Both the position numbers and the translations under genes were made by a program. From contig JAQGDQ010000019.1 in assembly GCA_030141605.1 (NCBI GenBank), positions 1,240,001 to 1,304,000 of the forward strand: a stretch of 64,000 nucleotides of DNA, written 5' to 3'. The notes beneath the pieces were generated by a model that saw only the letters and a list, made by a program, of their open reading frames with translations, did not search any database and was not told where the DNA came from. Of the stretch, positions 33,401 to 47,615 are shown piece by piece. This DNA comes from Tubiluchus corallicola (lineage: Eukaryota; Priapulida; Priapulimorpha; Priapulimorphida; Tubiluchidae). Position 1 is the stretch's first letter, and each line of letters begins with the position of its first letter.

Positions 33401-36400
33401 TTGCAATACTTAATAGTGAATAGACATAATGCATATTATGCTAAAGGTAAAAATGTAAATTTGAAAAACAATTAACAAATATTAGAATTTTGAAATTATT
33501 TTATAAAACTCAAGAAGTAAAACTGAGAAATGAGTATTGACAATCAATGCCTTTTTCCATTAGCAGCTCAGACAATCTATAGTTTAGCAGCGGCTGTGCT
33601 GTATCTGATAAGTTTTCACATGAACTTATTAATAAAGATGTAAGTTTAAGAGTTGTATTAGCATCAAAAAACAAGTGCTCTTAGGTGTATATGAGCTTAA
33701 ATGTTTTACTGTCTTGTCAGTTACATTTATGTCAACAGTCAATATGATACCTATTGCCAGTGTTGTTAGCAATCATGCAAAAATTAATTGCTGATCATTG
33801 ATTATCAATTTTCAGAGCTGGCTGCGATCAGGATCATGATCGCGATTAAATAATTTAATATGTTACATACATAAATTCACAAATTAAAGCAAACCATATT
33901 TTTGTTTATTTTTATGTTTTGTTTATAATTGTGTTGTCATGAAGCCATGTTTGAGTTGGGTGCCTTTATTCTTGGTACAGTAACTTCAGCCTGCACTGTT
34001 ATAATAGCGATAGATTTTCCCATTGTGATCCTGACAGTAAGTAATAAATGCATGTTTGGCAATTAAAATAAAATATTATGGAAAACATTCAGAGTCAGAT
34101 TTCTGAAAATCTCTTTAAAGCTTGGAAAGAAATGATTGCAATCATTTGAGCGATTACACAATTTGATCGCAATACTCATTACTGATTGTGCAATAATGTT
34201 TGCGATCCTTCCTATTGCTGACCTTCGTTTTTTACAGGATACTGATGATACTTTACTAAGATGTGAAACAGATGAAGCTGAATCCTTACGAATAACTGTT
34301 GGTAATGAGCTATATAAAGATAACTTAAGGAAAACATCTGCACTGGAACGCTTAGGACCTCCAATTAACACACATGCAGAAAGTGACAGTTATCGAAACA
34401 GCAGAGTAAAGCGTACAGCTGGGAGTTTTGAGGGTTCTGAAGTTGAATATACAGAAGCAGGTGCTCATCTCCAAAGGCCTCAAAGCATGGAGACATTTAT
34501 AAAAGAATTTTTTCCTAAGTTTAGAAGCTTGGGTAAAAGTAATGAAAGGCAAAGATCGAGTGACAGATTTTCTGATGCTGCGAAGGAACTTTCTATTGAA
34601 AAGAGAAGGCAGCATCTTGACAGTGATCGTAGCCGCTCCAGAGATTTAAATGCTTATGAATGCAAATTACGTCACAGAGAGAGAAGTAACTCTGGAAAAC
34701 GGTATCGTTCTCATAGTAGAGAAAGACATTATGGTAAGAGACGTCGATATTCACGCTCCCGTAGCCGATCAGCGGATTATCACAGAAAATACCACAGGAC
34801 TGGTCGTGCACGTGAACTTATTGCAAGCTATAGTCCTGTGTCCTCGACTAAGTCGTCATCCTCATCAGGAAGTAGTTCAAGCCATAGTTCTAGATCAAGT
34901 CAATCTAGGCATAGATCTAGATCAGCTTCTAGATCTAGGCATGGATCTAAATCAGCATCTAGATCTAGATCAAGAAGTGCTGCAAGAGAGACTAAGCAGG
35001 AACCAAAGAGTATTTTGAAGAAAAAGAATTTGCAAATTCCACTTGAAGAGCCAAGTGTTCCAGGCATACATGTTGTTGATTATAGTCATGGACAACCAAC
35101 AGAGACTCAATCACTAACAGTTGTGGATGTTTTGAAGAGTACTAGTGCTTATCCGCTTCCACAAGATATAGAAGATGAAGAAACATTTCTGTATGGTAAT
35201 GATGATCCTAAAGTTTTTAATGAAACTTCTGGTACAAGTTCTTTAGTGCATCAGATACCTACAATTGATAAACATTTGATCAACCGTGAGTTTAGTTCAA
35301 GTCAGTTTGGCTCTTCTGGCAACCAACAAGCTGTGTCTTCTTCAACCAGTGTATTACCTGCACTTCAGCCTGGTTTCTCAACTAGCAAGTCTACAGCTTA
35401 TGCCCATTCACTTCCATTCAGACCACTACAGCATCATTCTGAACAAGGATGTACACAGAATGCTGCTGCACCACCAGAACCTCACTATGAGCCTGTAAGT
35501 CGTGAAACTCAACCAAGTAAATCAGTCTTACGAAACAAGCCAAAAACATCAGAAGGGAGTAACAGCAATGTATTGCAAGACATTCTTCAGTCAATAGGTT
35601 TTAACTTTGACAAATCACTTGAAACTCAAACAAGGTCTCAACAGCAAGACTCTGCTGATTTTAATCAGTCAGGATCTTTTCTTCTAGGTGGCATTGATGC
35701 TATTATCAAGGATGCTAGAAAAACTGCTGAAGAAGCAAGAATGCGTCAAGGGCAAAATTCACCAGCAGCAAAGCTGGAGAACATGTTTCCTTTTTCACAA
35801 AGTAATATACCTACAGGCCAAGATATGCCTTTGAGTTCAACTTATGAACCAAGCATACAACGGACAAGCTTGGATAATCCTACGAGTGCATTAATACCTA
35901 TAAATACACTAGACCAAAGCACTAGTCAGTATAGCAAAGCTTATGCAGACCACAGATGTGATTTTTCTGAACGAAATGTTTATGAATCTGTCCACCATCA
36001 TTACCAAGCAACTGAAGAGAAGCATTTTCCCCACTTTGATTCACAAAAAGGTGATAAAAGGTCACATGTAAATGAAGAGCTTAAAAGCAAAGTAAGGTTA
36101 AACGAGCAAAGTGCTACAAGCTCAGAATTGCAAAATGAACTGTTTGCAGCTGAGAAGAGCAAACTTAATAAAAAAAGAGCCAACTACATTAAACAGTTTC
36201 GTAGTTTGGAATCAGAGTTGATGTATTTGCGTAAACATCAAGGAGAACTAATGCGTAGAGCTCGCAAAAATAAGGATGGCCACAAAGACCCTATGATAGT
36301 GGAAAGTTCACGACTCATCAGAGAGATTGTTAAGCAAATGGACATATTAAAAAAAAACGTGGAAGAAAATGGAAGGCTACTTAATTTACAGGACCCATTG

Positions 36401-39400
36401 AGTGATTTGACTGAAACCTCGAAAGAGGAAAATTTGGTATGTAAATAAGTTATTTTTACTAAAACCGCACCCATACATTTTTGATTAACGTTAATTGCTT
36501 CTGATAAAACATTCTAAGGTGTTTCAGATGTAACGACAATTCTGAGAAATACAATTGTTTAAAGTAGACATTTTAGAAATACATTTACCGCATTTTTTCC
36601 CGCAAAACCATGCTAAAACAGCTTGCATGTTGTACACTGACTGTAGTGGCCTAATGTAGGAATTTGCATTTTTGCCACATGCAAAAGTAATTTTTGAAAC
36701 AAAGCTAAGTATTGCACTTGCCAATGATCTTCTGAATCCTGCAGCCATTTTTGTTAGTACAAGTACATGCATGAGGCTTGAGTAACAGCACTAGTAGTGG
36801 AGGAGCATCTGCAAGCTGCTGTACAATAAGGCATTCACTGTTTATATGGGAATCAAAAACCAGGTTGATAGAAATCATCACACACATATATTACTAAACT
36901 CTTTTATTACAGTAAGCAGAAAATGGCTGTAAGCATACTAAGCGTATGTCCTGCATCTTATGTTGTGGTGCATCTTATATTGCAAAAATACAGTTTTGCT
37001 TGAAGCAAAAGACTTCAGCAGTTATAATTATATGAAATAAATTTTAGAGAAGAATCAACCTTCTAGTCATCTACTGTATAGGTCATATGTTAAAGTAATA
37101 GTAAATTGGTAGTAATGGTAAAATTTGAGCATTTTCATGCAAACTAAAGACTTCCTCTTTATTTTGTAAGAAAATGTGTTGCATGATGTCAACTTTGCTG
37201 GTAACTATAAGTTTTGGCTTTTACAGGTAAAAGCAAAAAATGAGAAAAAACAAGAGTTTGAAGCAGCAGAGTCATGTCCGACTGACATGCAAGATGAAAA
37301 CCTGTATCAAAGAAGAGAACAGGTGGCGCTGTCTCAAACAAGGCCAAGAATTGTTCATAGTCCTCTAGTTGAAAATAGAGATGTGGTCGACAAAACTGAA
37401 AAGAAACACGAGTCAGTGGTTGAAGTACCGCAACCAATACACAGAATTGTACGTGGGTTTATAGATACAAAAGGACTGCCAGTACAAGCCCAAGGATACT
37501 GTACTTCAATACAGAAAATGCGCCCTGATGAGAGATTTAGCCTGCAGTCTAAAGAAGGCATGTCTAAATATAAATACAAGTGCGAATCGACCAGTGACGA
37601 AACAAAACCACAAATGAAACATGAACAAGGCTTGGTGGAAGCAAAACAACCACTGCAAAAATATATGCAAGCTTTTTATAACGAGGAGACAAATTTAGCT
37701 GAAGAATCACGATCGAAAAAGGACTATATACGTGAGTCATCTACGGAAAAAGCATCAGAAGGAAAAAAATATGCAACTCAATCACCAGCTGATGAATCAA
37801 ATTTCAGAAAGAGATACAAGCAGGAAGCATGCAAACGTGTATATGTATCCCCAAAACGTGACCAACCAGTGGACACATTGAATATATGCTATAAGCAGTC
37901 AGATGTGGAAGGAAAGCATCTGATGTATACTAGTTCTCATACAGAACAAAAAGCTGATAGAGACCGCGAAAAGTCAGTGAAGTCTATTACTACCCAAAGA
38001 GAATATTTTGATACTGAAGATCACTGGTGTAAAAGCTGCAATTGTGTGTTAAAGACATATAATGACTTACTAAATCATCTACATAACAGGCAACATTTTG
38101 GGGTATGCTTTTTTGCAACATTTTTTGGTTGTTATTTATAGTCTTAAGGTCTATAGTGCACCCATTTTTCGACAACATATAAACATTGATATAGTGATAG
38201 TAGATAAACATGCAGGCTAATAAATATGAAATGTAATTGTGTTCTAAATGCAAATTTTTAATGGTAACATGTCTTTTATTTCAGAACATGGACAAGCATG
38301 ACATACCTTGGCAGTCTGAAAGAGTAAAAAATCCACCTAAAAGAGACAATAGTATGAAGCTTCTGTTGCCGTTTAAAGGTAAGTTGACTTAAACTGCTTT
38401 GTTTGCTCTTAAAGCATGGGCTGAGAGATTATTCTTTATGGATCGTTCTTTTGAACTTATTATATATAGATTTATCTCATATTAATTATAAGTATCAGTG
38501 GTAAAAACCTGAGAGGTGGTTGCAGAAACGAACATTGCAGTTTAGTCAAGTATGAATCATTAAAGTAAGAAGAGATGTTAAAGATAAATCAAAATGAATT
38601 ATTTTTGTGGATTTCCGAGGTGTAGCCAAGTAAGGGTAGATGTGCACCAAGCAGTTTTCAGAAAGTGGCTTTTGACCCATGGGTCATTTGTTGAAAAGTT
38701 ACCATTTCATTGTGAAGTGCAGTTCCTAGGTAATCACGCAACACAAATTCCATAAAATCAAAATTATAACTTTCACACAAAAGATTTTGAGACTAATTCC
38801 AAACCTATTGTTTTCAAAATCTTCAGTTTCTGATCATGCCAGAACTAATTTAATTTATAACTTTTATCATCTGCAATTTTTCGTTTTTTCATCATTTAAA
38901 CTTTATCATTAATATGAGCTTTCATCTGTGAAATGCATTAAAATTAAGTGATACTGGCAGCAGGCATACTTTAATAATGTCTTTTAATCATCAATACAGG
39001 TCTTGCGAAACGTAGTCATTTTTATCAAAGTGATACTTTATGTTGATATTAACATGTGCTGCTTGAAATTTGTCCTGTTTTTTGTTTTTGCTTAGGCACA
39101 TGTACATCTCCATAAGCTTTGTTACTTGTTTTCTTTTGGCAAAATTAAAATCAAACTAAGAGTATTAAGACAGTTAATGTTTCTTGTTAAAAGGATACTA
39201 CTTATCCTAGTGTGACAAAGAATGACAAATGCCATAAATATGTGAACGTTCTAACTAAGATTAACTGATTAGTTATCGTTACTTTTAAGACTTTTTCATA
39301 AGTAAAGTGGGCAAGAAAGTTATGATCAGTTTTGGGATAGATGTTTACGGGCACTCTCTAAAGCAGTTTTGAAAACCTAGTGCTCTGTTGCTATGCATAT

Positions 39401-42400
39401 CCGTAATTTGAAAGTATACGACTATTGTTCTGAAGGTGTTTGGTAAACTGGGATTATTATAATTAACACTGCACTGTCTAGGTGTCAGTTGTATGAAAAC
39501 ATTCATATTTTAAACTACTAAAACCTCATTCTGACAATAGTTCTTTTTACTGTTTTAAGCCATAGGTCAAAAATATATCAAGTGTAAAACTGATTTTGAT
39601 ACTTGTAAAACATAACAAGCGCTTTCACCTTTACCTTGAATAATTTGCAAGATCAGAAATGAAAAATGAGCAGTTATATCAGAAAAAGATTAAAAAAAAT
39701 AGAATTTAATAATAAAAATCACAGCTGGGGAAATTATAAAATTTTTTGCAAAAAGAAAATACAGCTTTTATTCTTTTCGGGCATAAAATTTGGTTGTTTG
39801 CTTTATATTCATGCAGAAGTGATAAGTATTATAAAAATCAAAGTATTACTTAACCATGAACATCTAGTGAAATTTTTCCAGGGAAATGCCGTTTGAATGC
39901 CAGACTGTAATCACACATAATGATTTTCGAAATTAATTTTGTAGTTTATAGTTATTTATAATAAATGCGTACCAGTACATATTCACTATAACCTTTTCAG
40001 CAATTTTGCCACGATATATTTGCAATCTGTTGTAATAATAAAGACAACGTATTTTTAATCTGTTGAGTATTATTGCCCATTTGCACTAACTTTAGTGCTT
40101 TCACAGGCTTGGTAATGACGGTGCGTCTAAACAGCATTAAATGAGCTTCTGGCTATGAAACTTGCTGCACAAATTTAAATAAAAGGAAAGAGCTTTCTTT
40201 TAACAGGTGCTTTGTTGGTGTGAAAATGCAAGAGAATTATAACATACGGATCATATATGTTAAATACCAAACGTTTTTCACCTTTCTAAGAACCTTTCTT
40301 TGCTTTGTAAGATTTTAAGGCAATTCTGAGGGACTCGGTTTATGAGTAAATTAATTGCTTTAGTTAAAGTCATGCAAAAAGATAAAAAATCTGCCTTTAT
40401 ATGTGCATTAGGTCAAACTGATTTGTTTTATGTATCAGTGCAACCTATATCTGGTTGTTGGGCTCACAAAATATAAAGAATATGATGAATTTTTGCGACA
40501 ATTTTTGACAGGGGCAGAATTTCTTATGCCGATTAATGGTTTTTACTGTCGCTTGTGTAAGACATTTTTGGGCGACAACCCTTGCGCGGAAGATCATATT
40601 AAATCTCAAGAGCACAATAATATGTATGAGGTAAGTTCAAAAGTGAAATTTTCTTGAATTGTTTTTGCTGCGTTTTTTCTATGCTAGTTTATTTTTGCTT
40701 ATTTTTGGCTACGTTTTTCTACAAATCATTCACAGATAGGTAAACATTTTTTTAAATAAGAAATTTTTTTATTTATGCTAAAAATAAAGGTAATGAAATC
40801 TCTGTGCTACTATCTCATTCTCGATTTAACTGATAGTGTAAGATAACAAGCAAAAGCTAAAAACTTACAAACGTGAAACAACCAAACACTTGTATATATT
40901 CTCGTGTGTGCGCAAATGTTTCCAAACAAGGGTGGTATTAAAAATGTGTGGCCTTTTTCAGAAATATGCACATGAAAACCCGTATTATGAGAAGAGATAT
41001 GAGTTGGAAAAAGCGACTGGCATGGCTGAGTTTCAGGCTGCCAAACAGAAACAAGAAGAGACATCCTTAAAGTTATATGAACAGCAGAAAAAAGTTAAAG
41101 AAACACAATCAGTAGTTGAAAGGGTTAGAAAAGTTTCAAAATCATTAGATGATAATAGTGATGATGATGCTGATGATGATAGCAATGTGAAAAGTCTTGA
41201 AAAGTCTGAAGAATCAAAGGTACATTCTATAACAAAACCAAATACAGAAGCTCGAAGATTAGCAAACAAAAGTAAAACTGTGGGTCGAAAAGAAAGATTT
41301 GATTATGCAACAGGAATCAGAATCACATTAAACAAAAAAGATGAACGAAAACTGCAACTTTCCGCATTGCCACAAGATGTGTCATCTTCTGAATCGGAAA
41401 GTGATTTTCAACCAAAAGTAAGAAAAATATATCGTAATAGAAGCAATAGAAGTCCAGAAAGTAGTAAAAGCATGGAACGTAGCAGAAGCAGAGAATACAG
41501 TAGAAGCAGAAAGCACAGCAGATGCAGAGAACACAGCAGATCCAGTGATTATAGCAGTAGTGAACGCAACAAGAGACATCACAGCAGAAGTGCAGAACGT
41601 TACAAAAGCAAGGAACGTAGCATAAGTAGGGAATCTAGAGACTCTAATGCATGTAAAGACCATGTTGCATTCAAGACCAAAATTGAGCAGGGCAGTAAGC
41701 AAAGTTCAACATTGAACGAATATACAAGACAAGTTGAAAACGATCCTAGTGGATATAGACAGCGCGAACGTGAACGGCGAAAGGCAGAAGAAAAGCAAAA
41801 AATCGAACAATGCAAAGAAGATGAAAAGCATAAAGGTGATGTGCCAAAAAAGCAAGACGGAAGAATATCTATCAAGTTCATAACAGGGAAAATGAGAGCC
41901 AAAAGGCTTCCTCAGGCTCAGAAAATGGCAGCAAGTGTTGCTGCTTCAAGCTCTGTACCAACCTACCCAAGAAACACTTTAAAATCCACAGAAACTAAGC
42001 CCACTGTTGATAAATTTCTTTCACTAAATAAGCCAAATGAAACTCAAGGACTGCCGTTACACAAAGATTCAATGTTGCATTCACCCATTAAGTCAGTCAA
42101 TCAGAATGCCAGTAAATTGTTAACAAGTACTGCTGGTGCTAGTCCGGTATCTCCTTATGAAAGGAAAGCACATTTACCCACTCCTCATCCCTTGGATAGG
42201 TTTCAGTCTGAAAGCCACTACAAGGTTACAACAACTTTTGCATCAGCAACGCATGTGTCACAGTTTCCCAGGAACACTTTGTATCCCAAAGGTAACTCAG
42301 TTCAAAATACATCTTTGTCTCTCAACCAATCAGCTAAAATTCCGTCACCATCTGTAATTGAAAAAGAACCGGTACTTCACCTTCCAAAATTTCAGATTAA

Positions 42401-43129
42401 AGGAATTGAACAAGAAATCTTCAAGCCCAATACTACCCAGAGTATTTCCCTACCACTTGAACCGCCACCACCTGGTACAATGCCAGTTAGTGTGCCACCA
42501 AAAGACCCGCAACAACAACTCGATGATTTGTCTGTACAAATTTGTGCTCCCGTTGAATCAAGTGGCTTTTACTGTCGAATGAAGCCCAATAGCAGCTTAC
42601 AAGAACCTGAACAAACAATTTCAAGTTCATTAGCAAAAGCTGAGCAAAAGAAACAACGATTCAGTAAGAAAGAAGCTTATGAAGAGCCATTGCCACCTGG
42701 CTTAGATCTGGAAGACGGTGAACCACCCCCACCTGGTACCGAACTATTAAGCGGGCAAGAGATTTTGGCTAGCGATGAGATTGAGCATCCTGAAATTGAT
42801 GGTAATGATTATTTTCTTGATCATATAATCACTAAACAGAGCTGATTTTTATGTTGTTTGATCACTTTAGTTAATTTGCATTGCATGAGTCATTATTGCA
42901 TTTAATAGATCAGATTATTACCAGTAGACTCTTTAACTAATCTTGTACCACAGTGGATAACTGGTCCAAATTTCTTAGTGAATCATGTAGTATTTTTAGC
43001 AGTAAGAAAATGGTAGAAATTTTGAAATGAAATTGGCACCTTGGGTTTAATCATTATACTTTTTTAGATGTTGAAAGTGAAGGAAGTGGGATAAGCATGT
43101 ACATGGGAAGTGATACAGAAGAAACTTAG
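30465..43129 (+). CDS. ZNF318: ZNF318 orthologue, matrin-type zinc-finger/RS protein
   Basis: Vertebrate ZNF318 is a large nuclear protein known as a transcription cofactor, and in mouse B cells for affecting IgM/IgD transcript termination. Coding exons: 30465-30797, 34238-36436, 37227-38102, 38285-38378, 40512-40630, then either 40962-42845 (1834 aa) or 40962-42801 plus 43068-43129 (1840 aa); human is about 2280 aa. All GT-AG phases fit. Features: Arg/Gly-rich N-terminus; ESLRITVGNELY (126-137); RS region about 240-365; KSILKKK; IEDEETFLYGN (about 423); a helical block with KNKDGHKDP (787-795); matrin-type finger 1 with C1112, C1115, H1128, H1134; finger 2 with C1180, C1183, H1196, H1202 (both CX2CX12HX5H), preceded by GAEFLMPINGFY; and a second RS stretch and proline-rich C-terminus. 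The SLRITVGN, EDEExFLYG and KDGHKDP blocks match human ZNF318 closely. An acceptor 10 nt before ATG implies a spliced leader. Confidence 0.92.
30798..34237 (+). other. ZNF318 intron 1
   Basis: A 3.4-kb intron with GTATGAG donor and tttttacag acceptor. It contains small open frames on both strands (such as 31780-31989 and 33071-33286, minus) without recognisable products. No bounded transposon was identified. Confidence 0.6.
38379..40511 (+). other. ZNF318 intron 4
   Basis: A 2.1-kb intron with GTAAGT donor and atttttgacag acceptor. The codon split across it (G|GG) restores the reading frame into the second zinc finger. No genes or bounded repeats were seen inside. Confidence 0.65.
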
Positions 43130-44251
43130 GTAACACTGAATGTTGAACTTGACAGGAGGTTGCAGACTAGAATTATTGCATTACTAAGCAATAATTGCAC
43201 TGTAGCTGTAAAAAACTATTTTCTGCAACATTATTTCATGGCAATTTCTTGTACATAATGTATTTGGTAAAGTAGAAAATTGTGTGTTTTCTTTTTGTGT
43301 TTTGGCTTTATACACTTAACATCACAACACCAAACACTGACAAAATGAGACTTCTGGCTATTGAGCAAAGCTGTTATTGTTACAGCTGTGATTCACCAAT
43401 GCTAAATTTGTCAGAGTTGCTTTTGATCACTTTTACTTCAAGCTTTCTTCCACGTTTTTTGAATATAGACGTGTTTCACAATTGAAGAAACTACCTTGCC
43501 AAGGGGATAAATTATGGCTTACCACAGCGATTTATGTAATATACTAATTAACTACTTGGCTGTAGTGTGTGATCCCGTGCAAAAAAGACTGTTAGACAAC
43601 TCAATGCATGTACCATGATCAGTATTTTGCTGCTATTTAATGAGCTGGGCAAATTTACATTTTTCAAGTATTAGTAACAGTAATTATTCTAATATGGTTT
43701 TACTAATGTGGTTTACTAATACTCTGGTATCAAAAATTTATTATAGTTTAAAGTTGGTTTCACCATTTAAGAGTCATGTGATTATTGAATAGTGTCACTT
43801 TGCAAAGAGTGATTAACATTTAACTTTCATATGAAGGTTCCAGATACCATATGATAGATACCCGATCAAAACAGTGCAGCTGAATGAGTTTAATTTACAG
43901 TTATTTGATTTTGATTGTTAACATTTGCATGTTGTACATAGCTTAAACTTTATATTATAATTATCCAACATTTCATCTTCATAGATTTGTGTTTGTTTAT
44001 GGGCATTCTAGTCGTAGTTTGGGAGCTAACTTACCTCAAAGGATTTGATTTTTGAGTTCATACTCTTTCCTGGGATTACATTGCTGGAAACCTAATCCTT
44101 TATTTAAAATGGTGATTAAACATGCTTGAGTATTGAAACTTCATGTAAATCAAGTTTTATAGATTATATCATTAATTTTTTTATATTGTAAAACGATGAT
44201 CGTGACCATATGTCACATCTTCACTAGATTTGGCATACACGAGATTATTAG
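43130..44251. other. ZNF318 3' flank, no gene seen
   Basis: 3' UTR and intergenic sequence without further recognisable coding exons. Confidence 0.4.
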
Positions 44252-44497
44252 ATACCATGGCTGCAGCATTGTAATAATTGCATGGAGCACTGACCTTAAA
44301 TTATGATATGCGTGCAATGAGCTGCGAATTCTTTTTCAGTCTACTGGTTTGCGTAACATAAGTGTTTTATATATTATATACCATGGCTGCAGCATTGTAA
44401 TAATTGCAAGGAGCACTGTCCTTAAATTATGATATGCGTGCAATGAGCTACGAATGCTTTTTCAGTCTACTGGTTTGCGTAACATAAGTGTTTTATT
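44252..44497. repeat. Tandem duplication, about 126-bp unit, two copies
   Basis: Copy 1 at 44252-44377 and copy 2 at 44378-44497 both begin ataccatggctgcagcattg and run to gtaacataagtgttttat. About four substitutions separate them. The sequence is non-coding. Confidence 0.9.
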
Positions 44498-47236
44498 ATT
44501 ATCTGCAGAGTTCTTATGTGTGAGGGTGTTTGCGTGTGTGGATTCCACTTTTATTTGCAGTGGTAGTAGGGTGTACCATTCACGTGATGTTTCTAGGAAT
44601 TTTATTGTGGAATGGTGGTACTATATGGTGTCACCCATCTGGTGTATGTAGCAGCTGTTAACAATACTCCATTTCATTTCTGCATGTAAAATATTTTTAG
44701 ATTCATCTTTACCTCGTTAACATGACAAAACGTCAAAATCATTAATTTGTTTAAAATTTGACTTCATATTATACATAATGTGAAGATATATATGTGTTGC
44801 TTCTGCCTTATTAATTTCATAAATTGGAACAAACTATTTAAGAAGCTTTACATCTAACTGCAGAGAAACTATATAAAATGAGTTGCGTTAACCTAACCAC
44901 TGACAGTTTTGTCAAAGTTAATGCTTGGTATTTTTGTTTGGGTAGACTTTGGTTGTTGAATTATCAATGATGGGAAAATCGGTTTAGCTAGATGCTCTGT
45001 AAATATTGTTATTATAGCATTGCGGCAGGCAAGGGCGCAACTTATTTTAGCATTGCAGCCGGCAAGGGCACAACTATTGTCTGTGGTTAAACTTTGGATG
45101 AGTTTAAAAAATGATTTAGCCAAACTGCGCGTTTAGGTAATTCTTATTGCTAATTGAGTTTTTCGAATTAAAATTGTTCTAGGATTATTATAACAATTAT
45201 ATCCTGTATATAATTATATTACAGGCAACAATCTTGCCCATTTTTTGTATTACAATATCATGTAGCTACTACTGTATCATGTGTTTTGATGAATACACAA
45301 ACAATTTTTTTGTTGCTGTGAGTAATATGCAGTTGTCAAATATTATCTGCTTTCAGTATGACTTTACAAACTTACTGCATGCCTTGCATTCTTTGTGGCT
45401 GATTCTACTGTTCATTTATCTCAAGGTTCTTTTTTCCAAACTTTTCCTTCATTATGTGTGATGGTTGAACAACGAAATGTCTTTCGTAATAGTGAAAATT
45501 AAGAGTGATTGATATCAGTTGTCTGACAATTGCTTGCATGAGTCAGACAATATGATATCATACAATTGAACTGGATCGACAGGCATCAGAGCATGGAACA
45601 GAATGCTGATACAATGATTAATCTACATTTATCTGCCTGTGCTTAAAGCAGTGCTGAAGGCATTTTTATGCGGCTTTATCTGAAATGTTTTTATGGTTAT
45701 AATAATAGTACTGAAACAATTATTATAATTGCAAAAGTGCACGAAAATTGCTCAGTATCATGATAAAAATCAATACTTATTAATAATAATAATTTCTAAC
45801 CTGGACTAAATATAGTTTTCATGAAATTTAACCATAAAGGTTAATTATTATCTTCAATCGCTGTATGTGCATTAACTCGGATAGTTATAGCTGGCAGCTC
45901 ATTTGTAGGTCACACATTTAATTTGTGGCACACTATTCGTACAACCTAATGCGTCACCATAGTTTATACAGGTCTCGTGGTTTCTATACAGCTATACACT
46001 TCATTTTTATATCCGATCATACTTTGCCTCCAGAACTGCTTTAAAGCAAATCAAACACCATTACAGGCAGAGTGTGAACAGAATATCAATGTTGGACAAA
46101 TTTTTTTAGCTAAAATAAATTGCGTTTCGTTTTTACAAATTTATACATTCGATTCTTCAATAGTATTTATTTATATTTTTCTTTGCTCTTACCATGTTTG
46201 GTAAAATAACACCAGTTTTTGTGACATAGAGCTTAAGTACCCTAGCATGAATTCAAACAGATCGAGGATGTCATTGTCTCTATCCTTGCCCTACGGGATA
46301 TTTTACATGTACAGTAGGCATGCCTGGTTGTCAAATTGATCAGAAAGTTATGATTAGAATTATATCATTTTTATATGCCTGTCTACTGTACAGGATAACA
46401 TATTTTTTTATGATTAATCTATATCATTTAGTCTTTTAAGTTGCTAAAGCTAAAATTATGTAAAGTATCCAAAGAACTGTGTCATTAACTAATTGCAAAT
46501 ACTGTGTAGAATACTATGCTGTAAAAAGTTATAAAAAGTATGGTGTTAGGCTCGAACCCTCCCAAACCATAGAATCAAATTGAAGTTTTCTTTATCTAAG
46601 CAGTCGCTGCTTGAAAATTGCCAAAGTTGCTACTATACATGGATAAAATTTCGTTAAATGACTAGAAGCATTTGTTTCGTGTTTAAACATGGCACAAGTG
46701 ACCAGTGACCATGAGATCTAGATTCATTGAAGGCCAACTAAGTACTTTCACAAAAAAACGGAATTCGTTGAGCGCAATTAACAAACAGGCAACAATCTGG
46801 ATCTGTAAGGCATAAACTACAAACTCCAATAACTTAATCTGATTTTGTCAGATTGCCAAATTTTATACTGAGGTGCTTCGCCTGGTCACATAATTTGTAT
46901 TTGTGTTGCACTGCTCTTATGTATGGGAGAGGAGCATTGTGTTTTACACAACGCCATTATGTAACACTTGGGTGGATTAAATGTAACTCCAGGTTTCTGC
47001 CCACTTGTCTGTTCAAATGAAACTTCATTTTATACAGAAAAAAATCCCATGTACAAGGCAGTCACATTCGCGTAACCTAATAGTTGTGACAGGTGAGACC
47101 TGATGAGGGAGATCATTTATGAAAATTAGGAAGAATAGTGGACCTAAACAGACTTTCACTACTCATAACGCCATCCATTTCACCTTTGTCCTAACAGAAA
47201 AGAGGTCATTGCCCAACGGATCTAGACCCAACATAC
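44498..47236. other. Intergenic, no gene seen
   Basis: AT-rich, with a short duplicated block at 45010-45075 (tagcattgc(g/a)gc(a/c)ggcaagggc(g/a)caac twice). A lone ggttcgagcc on the minus strand near 46548 lacks a matching A box. No gene was recognised. Confidence 0.4.
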
Positions 47237-47244
47237 CTAACAAC

Positions 47245-47615
47245 TACGGATGAGCATCAAACGTTTGAGTTTGATTCAAACACGTTTTTTTAATTCGAGT
47301 TCGATTCGAAGCTAGAATTATACATTCAAAAATTCAGCACTTCAGCCACCTAGGTTCTTTTGTCATTAAAACGTTTTAAAAATTGCACAATTAGCGCAAT
47401 TTCGTAACAATTTTTTGTGCGCAATTTTTAAACTAATTATTAGTGGTTTTGTTGCAAGACAAAATCGAGTAATAGGGCCTATGCAGGGCTCGAAAACTCA
47501 TTCGAAAATCTTTCAAACTCAATTCGAATTCGAAATACTGAAATTCTGTTTGATTCGATTTCGAAAGTCCCAAATTCGATTCGATTCGATTTCTGGTAGA
47601 GAATGCTCACCTGTA
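47245..47615. mobile_element. hAT-type MITE family A, exact 8-bp TSD
   Basis: Ends are TACGGATGAGCATC and, inverted, TACAGGTGAGCATTC. Exact duplications ctaacaac flank it at 47237-47244 and 47616-47623. The interior has the same TCGAAT-rich blocks as 5999-6347, in opposite orientation (for example cagcacttcagccacctagg). It is non-coding. Confidence 0.85.

Noticed and set aside
34650-35018. 122-codon plus frame inside ZNF318 exon 2
   Set aside because: It is a shifted-frame shadow of the RS-encoding repeat; the main frame continues on both sides with conserved blocks.
46530-46620. Possible tRNA or SINE on the minus strand (ggttcgagcc)
   Set aside because: A B-box-like word is present, but no A box at the right distance and no acceptor-stem pairing could be found.
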